Shown piece by piece: positions 54,549 through 64,000 of a stretch of 64,000 bases of DNA. The notes under the pieces are model-generated. The model saw only the letters and a list, made by a program, of their open reading frames with translations. It did not search any database and was not told where the DNA came from. Origin of the DNA: Hordeum vulgare subsp. vulgare (taxonomy: Eukaryota > Streptophyta > Magnoliopsida > Poales > Poaceae); assembly GCF_904849725.1 (NCBI RefSeq), contig NC_058519.1, forward strand, positions 184,129,703 to 184,193,702, read 5' to 3'. The translations under genes and the position numbers were made by a program. The first letter of the stretch is position 1, and every line of letters begins with the position of its first letter.

Positions 54549-54641
54549 CTCCCTCTGTCCCAAAATAACTGTCTCAACTTTGTACTAGCTCTAGTACAAA
54601 GTTATACTAAGATGAAGACACTTATTTTGGAACGGAGGGAG
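54549..54641. mobile_element. Stowaway MITE (Tc1/Mariner type), 93 bp
   Basis: CTCCCTCTGTCCCAAAATAA at the left and TTATTTTGGAACGGAGGGAG at the right, flanked by TA on both sides (54547-54548; 54642-54643). The whole element is one hairpin with a centre near TACTAGCTCTAGTA. It lies in the gag frame of copy 3. Confidence 0.95.
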
Positions 54642-56455
54642 TATTATATCCTTAAGCTTTTTTCCTTTCTCTGTGAAATGGGAGGCCAAGGAATGGTTTC
54701 TTTCTCTTGCTCCTAGTTGTATGCATAGTCCTCGGGATATGCTTTATTACTTCTCTGAGAAATATTTGCCTGCTCACAAGAAACAAGCAGCCTTGCAGGA
54801 AATATTTAACTTTGTACAAATTGAAGAAGAGAATCTCCCTCAAGCTTGGGGAGGCTTATCCAGCTACTTAGAGCTTTGTATGACTGTCCTCTTAAGAAGA
54901 ATGGAATTCTTGATATCTTTTATAATGGACTAACCTGTGCTTCTAGGGACTTCCTAGATAGTTGTGCTAGTTGTGATTTCATGGAAAGAATAGTTGCACA
55001 AGCAGAAGAGTTACTAAATAATATAATGCAAAATGTCAATGATTGGACACTCCCTGAACCACCAGCGGAACCTATCCAAAAGATGAGAGGTATTCTATTC
55101 CTCAGCCCTGAAGATATGCAAGAGCAAAAAGTTCAATGAAATAGAATGGTATTATAACTCAGGATGCTAAGGGATTACCACCGATTGAATAAATACATAG
55201 ACTTGATACCTCGACAGAGGTAGTAGAGGTAAACTCTCTCCGTTCCTTCACTCAATATGATATACCTTATGCTAAGGATCAATTGAATAACTATGTTAAG
55301 GAGCACTTCAATAACTATGTTAAGGATCAATTGAAAAATAAAGCCATGATGATAGATTGCCTAAGTGACTTGATGTTTAGAATTGCTAATGATGTGGAAG
55401 GTCTAGGTAAATATGCTTCTAAGGTTAACACCCAACTAGATCAAGTAGCTAAGTCACAAAATGATTTGCTTGCTAAAATGAATAATATTAATGATCATGT
55501 TGTAAGAGTAATGACTAGAAGATGTAGAATGACTCATGAACCCCTTTTACCTGAAGGTCATCCTAAAATAATAACACATGATTTTCACATAATTAATGAT
55601 GAAACTCCTAGTCCCACTAAGAAGAAAAACAAAAAGAAAACTGATTGGACTTTGCATGCCCCTAGTGAACCTGATATTGAGAAACCTCTTGAGAATCGTA
55701 ATGATGTTTCTATTTCTGATGCTGAGACACAATCTGGTAGTGAACATGAAATTAATGATTCTGATAATGATAATAATGATGTTCATGTAGAAGGTCCACC
55801 AGGTAACAATAAGGAACCTAATAATGATGTTGAGATAGGACCTGCTCAGGGTCTTCATAACTCACCTCCTAAAAGTAAACGTTATGATAAGAGGGACTTT
55901 GTTGCTAGAAATCATGGAAGGGAAAGAGAGCCATGGGTTCAAAAAACCTATGCCATTCCCTCCAAATTCTTCTAAAAGTAGGGACGATGAAGATTTTGAA
56001 CGCTTTGCTGAAATGATTAGACCTGTATTTTTCTGCACTTGTTTGACTGATAAATTGAAAATGCTTCGGTATGCTAAGTACATGAAGGATATTATTACTA
56101 ATAAAAGAAAGATAAAACTGAAATTGCTACTAAGCTTTCTAATTACTCTTTTGATGGTGGAATACCTAAGAAGTTGGGAGATCCAGTTATACCCACAATA
56201 CCTTGCTCTATTAAAATAAATAATTTTAAAACTGCTTTATGTGATTTAGGAGCTGGTGTTAGTATTATGCCTTTACCCCTTTACAAAATACTTTAATTGG
56301 GTAAGCTTACAACCATTTGGATATCTTTGCAATGGCGGACAAATCCACTACATTACCTATTGGAATTTGCTAGGACGCCCCTGCTGTGGTTGCAAATGTT
56401 ACTATCTTAACAGACTTTGTTATTCTTGATATGCCCGAGGACGAGAATATGTAGA

Positions 56456-59400
56456 TGTCGGGACCCCGATCCTTAGCCATAGGAATCCATCCTGTAACAC
56501 ATTGCATCCCTTTGCGATCTCACGCACGGTTATCCCGACGGCTGCCACCTTACCTTAGCCGGGACCGTTTGTGCCTTTTGACTCACGTATGCATTAGTGT
56601 CGCTAGCATTCCAATGTCAAAGAACCCATGTCGACATATCTAGTCATAAACTCAAGTGGCTCGACTGTACAGAGACAGGCATACATAACCCAGCAAAGCA
56701 GGTGTCGGTCAACAACGAGTGTAGACAAGTCGTAGCAAGCTACAAGGACTCCATTACACCGCATGACATTTCCCCGAAGGGACAACACAACAGCTAAGAA
56801 GGATACATGCCGGTCAACCAATGTGTCCAGAGCAGTAGCGAACTACCAAGGCTCGATGGAATCACAAAGGGGAATTTCTCAGTATAGAGAGCTACTAAGG
56901 CATACGTCAAGGTGTCGAATCCCATACATATCAGAGTGCATCACACGTACGCTTGACATACTAGATATGCATAGATACAACAATGGCATCACAACATAAC
57001 CATACAACATCACGGCATTTATTTAGAAGACTCGGCAGAGTCTTGCATAATATGTTCATACAAGAAGGGGTCACACGACCAGACACTCAAAGTCATACAA
57101 ACCAACGGAAGCATAAAAGCTTTCTGAGTACAGACAGATGAAAGGATAAGGCATAAAGCCTAACTATATACAGATCCATTGTGAAAGGGGCGAGGTCGTA
57201 GCTGGGACACCAGCTACTCGTCATCATCGATGTCTAGAAAGAACCCACCTGCTGGCTCGTGGGTATCCTCTGCAACAATTATTAAGAAAACATGAGTACA
57301 AAAGTACTCAGCAAGACTTTAGAACATATCTATCTACTCATGCTCAGGTATCAATAAAGGGCTTGTGGTGTTTCATGCAGCAAGCCAGCTTTGACTCTTG
57401 TCTAGACTAAACTATGTTTTAAAAATAGTTTTAACAACTTTGATTTCTCGCACACGAGTCTACTAACTCCACAACAATACACCATCATGGAATCATTCCC
57501 GTCTTCCTATGGAAATGCCATCCATGACACTCACACTTATCTTGATACTTTTACGAGTAGCCATCAAAGTTATCTATGAACAACATATGTTTCCAAGTAG
57601 TCCATATCCGCGGACGCAGCTATTCGAATAGATCGTAACCCTGCAGGGGTGTACTTCTTCACACACGCTCTCGCCACTTATCGCTATGTGCACTTCATGC
57701 ACCTCGGAAACCTTCAAGCGGAAGCCCAGCGAGGGAGTCAGCCACGATCGTTAACCATGCTAATACCTAGTCCAGGTTTATCGCCTATTTGAGAGTAACC
57801 CGCACGGAAGTCCGGCCAAGGATTCCGACACGGCCCCAAACGATGTGCGCAGGGTTCCCAAGCCCACCATCCGGGTGCCACTTGGTACACCGTGCCACTG
57901 CCTACCAGATCATAGCCCACCTCTAAGGTCAGCACTATGCACGGCCTCCAGCATGACTATAAACACGAGAAACTACTTGCGACTCCTCGATCGAGTACTA
58001 GGCGATTAATAAATCGAGCGGGGTCATATTTCAGGGCCCAGCATGTGGTAGTATTTCCTTTTGGATTACATACACGGAACTTAATTCCTAAGGACGGTTC
58101 CAATGAAACAACCTGCCATGTACTCCTACATAGCCTTTCATCGGTACCTTTACCAAATCAGGTTTCACACTTAATCCTTGTCACTAGAACACATTCATCC
58201 ATTCCTGTTCATCACCCAGATGAAACAGACCTGACACAACTCTAGGCATAGCAAGCATAGCAGGAATAAACACATCACAACTCAAGCATCTACCAGGTAT
58301 GCTAGGTCGCATGGTTTGGCTATTTACCGTGCAATGACAGGTCATGCAAAGGAATAGGTTCAGCTGCCGAAGTAAAGCATTTGAAATATTTTTGTCCTAA
58401 TGCAATAAGTGGGAGTAGGAGCATGAACATGGGATTATATCGGGATGATCAGAAGGGTGCTTGCCTTGTTGCTCAACAGAGGGGTAACATCCGTCAGTCG
58501 GATATTCGGACGTATTCGGAGGGTAGAGTCTACCGAAATAATAGCATTCAATTAATAGCAATCATATGCAACAATCATAATGCGTGATCATGGCATGAAA
58601 TGAAGAGTGATATGATTCAGTGTGGTTGGTAAAACCTTAGTTTGCATCTGGTTTGAAATCCAAATTCAAATATCATTTGAAATAGGATATTATCAAATTC
58701 ATTTAATTGATTTGACCTGATGTTGTTTCATAACTTTGTTTTTCATGCATGCAAGTAGCACCACTGTGTTCATTGAATTTTCCTGATCAATTTGCATATA
58801 TTACTTGTCAGATTTGGAGTTATAATCAAATTTCTTTGAATTTCCAAAGTTTTGCAATTATTCTGGAATTATTTTAAAACCAGAATTGAATTTATTGCAT
58901 CAGCATGACATCAGCAGGTCAGCTCGCCATTTGAAAGTCAAACCTCACCAGTGGGACCCACTGGTCAGTGACTCTGGCCAGAAATTAGTTAAGTTTAAAC
59001 TTAATTAGGTATTTAACAGGGTTGGGCCCACATGTCAGTGTGTGATTAACTTTTCATATAATTATTATTTTTATTTTTACTAATCTTAATTAGCCAGGGG
59101 GCTGGCCCCACTTGCCAATGACTTAGGGGAGTCAACCCCGCCGGCGATGGGGTCAAACCCACGGGCGACGAGGCTCCTGCGACCACCAGAACGGTGGAGG
59201 GCATCGTGATTCTGCTTCCGGTGACCAAACGAGCGGCGGAGGGGCTCAAACGATCGCCAACTCGACTCCGAGCAATATGGAGCAAGCCTCGGGGATTGAG
59301 ATGACCGGAATCGACGCCGGCGACGAGCTCGCCGGCTGCCGGAGCTCGGCCAGCGTCGAGGTCATCGAAATCGAGTGCAAATCGCATGGGGTTGGGCTCC

Positions 59401-60495
59401 TAGAGCATCTACACGACGAGCTGGAGCTGTTGAAGGCCTCGGATAGACCAACCGGTCACCGTAGAGTCACCGACGACGAGCTACAACGGCGGTCCTCTTC
59501 AGGCTCTGGTGAATCTGGGCCTAGAGGTCGGGATCGAGAGGGAAAACGAGGGGGAAAGCATCCTGGGCTCACGAGGAGTGCAGGGGCGTCGAAGGCATGC
59601 TCGGGGACGGCCTGAGGAGGGAGAACGACGGCGGCGAGCTTCGGGGATCCGAGGAGGAAGACGATGGCATCAGGGCGATGTAGGGCTCGGTGGCTCTTCT
59701 CCTTTGGCAGGGACGATCAGCTCGATGAGGCGCAGCGAACGACATGCTCGGGGAGACTTCCAGTGGCCAGAGACGAGCTCTAGCTCGGGCTCTAATGGCG
59801 GCCGAGAGGGAGAGGGGAGAGAGCGCGAATGGGAAGAGGATGAGGACGTCAATGGATTCGGGAGGGTTATCCCCTTGAGGCTAGCGCGAAGGGGCGGCCA
59901 GGTAGGCATGCAGGTGCTTGGCCGCGCCGGAGGGAGCGGCGGCCACCTCCTGCTGCCGACTCGCACGAGGTAGACGACAGGGCGGGAGCTGGGCCGGGCC
60001 AGGTGAGCGTCAGGAAACATTTTTTCATTTTTCTTTCTTTTCCAGTTTCTCTTTTATCTTTTCTGACTTCGTTTATTTTATTTTTGGCTCCAAACTATTT
60101 CTAAAATAGTTTGGATGATACTGGGATATTATTTGGAATATTTCAAACACATATAAAAGATTCAACATTTTATGAGAATCTGAAATATTTGAAATCAAAT
60201 ATATAATTGATTTCAGTGACTTTTATGTTTAAAATAAAATGCCAAAAGCATTTTGAAAATATATTTCACCCTTCATATTTTGTTTTCAAGAATTATCAGA
60301 AAAGATGAACTTTTATGATGGCCATTTTGGGTTCATTGATTTGTCACCAAATTTGGAATTGGTTTGAATTAGAGTTGCTAGGGTTTGCTTTTGTTTTCAT
60401 TTCTTTCTTTTGTATTTATTCCATTTCTTTGGATGCAAAAAATAAGACATGAGTACAACATTGCTAACTCTATTAGGGATTCCAAGGATGTGACA
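56456..60495 (-). mobile_element. Long solo LTR (4.0 kb) with target duplication
   Basis: TGTCGGGACCCCGATCC...GGATGTGACA, flanked by GTAGA (56451-56455) and GTAGT (60496-60500), a 5-bp duplication with one mismatch. It interrupts a protease gene whose text resumes directly after it (TCATCCTTGG). The GC-rich leader-like part is at 59100-60000, implying minus orientation. It is related in style to the LTRs at 1-3775 and 17834-20453. No gene inside: GC-rich frames near 59277-59973 lack any domain. Confidence 0.8.
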
Positions 60496-60760
60496 GTAGT
60501 TCATCCTTGGTAGACCTTTTCTAAATACTACAGCGACTATTATTGATTGCAACAAAATCAAAGTCAATTTTCATGTTAATGGCGAGCAGCATATGGTGCA
60601 TTTTCCGAAGAAGAAAAATCTTGTCAACAATATTAATGTCACAGAGCCTATTCCTATGGTCATTATTGGAGATTTTACAATCCCTCTACCTACTGGCAAG
60701 AAAAAGAAATACTATAATCTTATTGTAGGGGAGATGCAAAACCCCATTGAGGTAACCTAG

Positions 60761-61317
60761 TGATGTACATAAAATTCTTTGGTTTCATGTTAATCAGAAA
60801 TGATTATTTATAAGACTTGAGCAACCTTATTAATGGATCCTTTTTGAAACATATGTGATTGATGAATTGAGTATTCACAACTCTATGTACCCCAAGTTTA
60901 TTCTCTATTGTCTTAGCTACAGAAAAATCAAATGCCATTATTACCCTATTTTCTGAGTTTTCCATTCCGTGGAAAAATGACCAAGAAATAAGAAGTCTCA
61001 GAATGTCGTAAAATTTTAACATGATTTTTTCTAGAATAAATGAGAATTTTTGGCATAAAATAGCACTAGGGACACGCACTTGTGGGCCACAAGCCAATAG
61101 GGCGCGGCCCCCTGGCCGCAGCGTGATAGCTTATGAGACCCAAAGGCCCCTACTTTATCCCTTTAGCTCACATCATCCTCTACCTACAGAAAAAATTCCT
61201 ACCTCTCTCCCTCCCGTGTTCTTCCTCCAGTTCTTGAAAATTTCAATTTCTTTGCTCGGAATCCCATTTTTGAAACTGTTTTGAGGAAGTTGCCCCTTGA
61301 AATTTGTACTTAGGGGG
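60761..61317 (+). other. Non-coding spacer, no polymerase (copy 3)
   Basis: Counterpart of 26005-26800 and 40071-40870. It contains the GGGCCACAAGCC / GGCGCGGCCCCCTGGCCGC block near 61084, which also occurs in the LTR leader. Confidence 0.6.
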
Positions 61318-62325
61318 ATGAGTTTCTTTAGGAGGAGTTCCTCAAGAAAGCGTACTTTAGGTGAATCATCAAGCGAGGGCTGAATACGGCAAACTTACAT
61401 CGAGCCTCAGGCGAATCAGATAGTCATGGCTAATGCCAAATCCTGTCGATAGCCAAGCGAAGGGTTCATGAGGAATGCAGGTATCAAAGAGGAATTTGAT
61501 CATTTCATTCATAACACTGCCCTCACCAACTTCCTCACAGATAAGTGTGTTGAACATTATAACCTCACTAGTGTATTCACGCGAGGATTCTGTTATCTCT
61601 CTAGTACTTATAGAGTTTTATTTAATCTTTATGACAAATCCTTTAGCATGAGCCTAGAAGAATTTTCTATCGCATGCAAACTCCCACTTTGGGGTTGACC
61701 TGAGAAACCATCAAAAACTGATTATAATTTGCTCCCCGAAAGCCTATGTGTTGTAGAAAATAGAGGAGTGACGCATGCTAGAATTAAAAACACTCAGTTT
61801 CCCTCTATTCGTTACTTTGTGCTATTTAATGGGAAATGCGTAGTAGGAAAACAAGATTGTAGTGCGTTATATACACCTGATTTGTGCCTTATTCACACTG
61901 AAGTGACTCGTGAACAACTCTATAACCTTGGTGAAATTGTTGCCCGATGGTTACATTCCAACTCTAGCAACAGAGAATTCTATGGAGGCCGTATAGCTAC
62001 ACAATTGGGAGTGTCACCTCAGCCTAATGATCCTATTTTGCTCGATAGGTATTTAGATTATGATGCTATGCATTCTCATGAGTTTATTGTAAATCGGGCT
62101 AGAGGATATGAGTATAACTTAATTTTTGAGAAATACACATCATTGCCTATTATTTTGTATTCGCGTACCCTATTTAATTTCCAAGCTAGCCAGAGATACT
62201 ATGTTCTTGAGAACGAAGTGCGGGAGTATAATGATGCACTAGAGGTTGCTCACTTGGCAGAAGAGGTAGCCAGGAATGCCCCAACAAGCTACCATATCAA
62301 TCACTTCCCAGGCTACCTGTGGTGA
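61318..62325 (+). pseudogene. Extra ORF of unknown function (copy 3)
   Basis: Starts MSFFRRSSSRKRTLGESSSE. After stops it reads KEEFDHFIHNTALTNFLTDK, a stop at 61696, then a 198-codon open stretch with RIKNTQFPSIRYFVLFNGKC, EQLYNLGEIVARWLHSN and DRYLDYDAMHSHEF. The motifs (RYFxLFxGKC, YLDYDxMxxH) match copies 1 and 2 despite much divergence, which argues for past selection. It ends YHINHFPGYLW before the purine tract. Confidence 0.65.
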
Positions 62326-62347
62326 TTACCAAGCTAGGAAAAAGCCT

Positions 62348-62361
62348 ATGCTTGGGGGAGT
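62348..62361 (+). promoter_or_regulatory. Internal polypurine tract (copy 3)
   Basis: ATGCTTGGGGGAGT, one mismatch from the tract in copies 1 and 2, followed by the same TACGT. Confidence 0.5.
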
Positions 62362-64000
62362 ACGTATTTCTCACCGACATTACATTCATGTTCACACACT
62401 TCATATAAATTGTCGTTGTTCATCATCTTTAATTGTATATCCATGATTAGCTTTATTTTTCCGATTTGTTCTTGTGTGTTTGAAAAACTTTAGAAAATAC
62501 AAAAATATTTCTCGCTTATTATCATTTTTTGTTTCTCGTTCAATTAGTTGTAGCATTAAAAGAAAACCCAAAAAGATTTCCTTTTGCTTGTCAGGAGCTT
62601 TCCCGTGTAAATAGATTTTCTCGTTCTTGTTTTCCTTTAATTTTTTTGCTTTCTTAAGAAAAACAAACACTCCAAAAATATTTCAGTGTGTTTCTATGAA
62701 TTTATTTTCCTTTTGTTGAGTTTTTAAAAGGGAATACCGCGACGAAAACAATGATTGTCACTCATAAGCTTTGTTGCTCATCTAACGAAGAGCCAATATT
62801 ACCATGTCTTTCCCTTTGTTTAAAACTGCCCTATAGATTCCAGCTTAGTCCAAGGCACCAGTGCACCTTTATTATTATCAGATCATTCGGTATTGCAAAT
62901 GAAAGGCAATAATGACGATATTTGACGAAGTGATCATGGTGAAGGAAACGGGTACGAACTCTTTTTGCTTTTCATTTATTGTAAATATGTTGGCTCATTC
63001 AATCTTGATTCAGTATATCATGATTGAACATGTTTTTGACGACAATTAGAGATCATAGCTTTTCATGCCATGCCTAAATAGTTAGGAGTTGATAATGATT
63101 TACCTTATGTGCCAAAATGCATTAAAATGGTTACGATGTGATACGGTAGTTTGGTATTTTCCTGTGAGTAATTCGAGTGGTTGACTTGGCTAATGTGTAA
63201 ACATGTAGTTGATTCAAAACAAATGTAGCCTTCATGACATTTAAATTTAGAATGTTTATATCCTAATCATGCTTTAGCCAAAGTTGGGTATTTTCGATGC
63301 ATGATCATTACCGTTGTTCCTCTCTACCTGGTCGCTTCTCAATCTTTTGCTAAGCCTCCACAGGAGTCCACCATACCTACCTACATGTGGTATTACCCTA
63401 CCGTTGCATCTAAATTTTCATGTGCCACCTCTAAATATTCAAACAAACATTTTTTTTGTGCACTCATGCCGCTCATGTAGCGACGGGGCAATCGGTATCT
63501 TCCATGCCAAGTAACTTACTCTCATGACTGGCGTTTATTTGCGGTCATTGCGTGAGAGAGGTGATAACAAGGATACCTAGTCCTGCCTAATCAAAATTAA
63601 ATTAAAGGAAAACTCCTTGAGAAAGTTGATATGTTGGAGGGAACCCGTGAATTCAGCTAGCCATAGTTGTGTGTGGATGGTGGATGGGAGTAATACTTTA
63701 CAGTTCTATTTGGAAACCACCAATGATGAGTTTAGCATGGAAGATACTAAAAACCTTTGTCGTAACGGTAATAGTAAAGAACACCAATCAAAACCATATT
63801 TTCAATCCTTCTTTAAAAAAACTTGAGCCCTCACAGCTCTATCTATTTACTTTTATGTTGAATAATCACCCTCTTACTTACAACACCATACCGGAGAGCA
63901 CTATTGTCATTTTTATGCATTTGAGTCTATTCATTGTTGGTTATGAGTATGAGTAGGATCTTTTCTATCTTGAATTAAATATTTAGTTATTGCTCGAATA
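62362..64000 (+). other. Non-coding region after the internal polypurine tract (copy 3), runs off the window
   Basis: Diverged counterpart of 27997-29753. Shared blocks include GATTCCAGCTTAGTCCAAGG (62837) and CCACCATACCTACCTACATG (63369). No supported gene. Confidence 0.6.

Larger units (their letters stand above)
53917..60760 (+). pseudogene. Gag-aspartic protease polyprotein (copy 3), split by two insertions
   Basis: Gag begins MKNLKDNRTKIIPSRMRGGK and is diverged from copies 1/2 but collinear (YVPEGYVMDGEVARDFLACN). A MITE at 54549-54641 splits it before the core domain (AKEWFLSLAPSCMHSPRDML, YYFSEKYLPAHKKQAALQEI). A frameshift follows near 54850, then stops near 55138. 55283-55975 resumes. 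The protease (about 56200-56450) keeps LCDLGAGVSIMP with stops at 56296 and 56371. A 4-kb solo LTR then separates it from its last part (60496-60760), which ends at the family stop TAG 60758-60760. No polymerase. Confidence 0.8.
52952..64000 (+). mobile_element. Non-autonomous Ty3/Gypsy element (copy 3), diverged, continues past window
   Basis: Same order as copies 1 and 2, with a shortened LTR starting TGATACATCACCAACGTATC. The gag-protease is interrupted by a Stowaway MITE and a long solo LTR. The extra ORF and internal polypurine tract are present; the 3' LTR lies beyond 64000. It inserted into the Copia-type gag; the five bases before it (CTCCT, 52947-52951) should recur after its right end. 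Confidence 0.85.

Noticed and set aside
59277..59973. Open frames of 112-154 codons in GC-rich sequence
   Set aside because: Same situation inside the solo LTR; overlapping frames on both strands reflect base composition.

Overview
This window looks like intergenic DNA from a large grass genome of the wheat/barley/Aegilops tribe (Triticeae). Nearly all of it is transposable elements, nested and decayed. They include Ty3/Gypsy LTR elements starting TGATACGTCTCC with a plant tRNA-Asp-type primer site, a Copia-type gag, CACTA transposons, and Tourist and Stowaway MITEs. Family names such as Sabrina and WHAM are recalled from memory and are tentative. I see one probable host gene, and no rRNA, tRNA or CRISPR.

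Layout. 1-3775: right end of a long, non-coding LTR. 3776-9129: a CACTA element that has lost its left end. It carries a seven-exon gene ending in a Ulp1-type cysteine protease and an intact ...TAGTG right end. 9354-11729 (minus): a single-exon gene encoding two F-box proteins fused head to tail. A Tourist MITE lies upstream of it (11987-12124). 12128-13940: three successive zones of degenerate short repeats. 13941-17030: five tandem units, each made of two related half-units exactly 229 bp apart and a GA microsatellite of variable length. 17041-17833: a minus-strand retroelement ORF fragment, cut by a second copy of the long LTR (17834-20453).

20454-43818 holds two copies of one non-autonomous Gypsy family, separated by a Sabrina-like element (30064-36757). 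Copy 1 (20454-30063) starts with a head-to-tail LTR dimer. Copy 2 (37088-43818) has only an LTR tail, which is mirrored by an inverted duplicate. 43819-52951 is a minus-strand Copia-type element broken by two non-coding CACTA elements (45770-46688 and 48705-52622). From 52952 to the window end runs a third, more diverged copy of the Gypsy family. It is interrupted by a Stowaway MITE and by a 4.0-kb long solo LTR with a 5-bp target duplication.

How it works together. The three Gypsy copies share one plan: gag, aspartic protease, no reverse transcriptase, RNase H or integrase, then a separate ORF of unknown function, an internal polypurine tract, about 1.8 kb of conserved non-coding DNA, and a terminal polypurine tract. 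They would need enzymes supplied in trans. All coding copies carry stops and frameshifts. The nesting gives an order of events: the Copia element is oldest, then CACTA and Gypsy copy 3 inserted into it, then the MITE and solo LTR into copy 3. I found no clearly new biological system. The most informative items are the double F-box gene, the dimeric tandem array, and the duplicated priming sites in the pol-less Gypsy elements.
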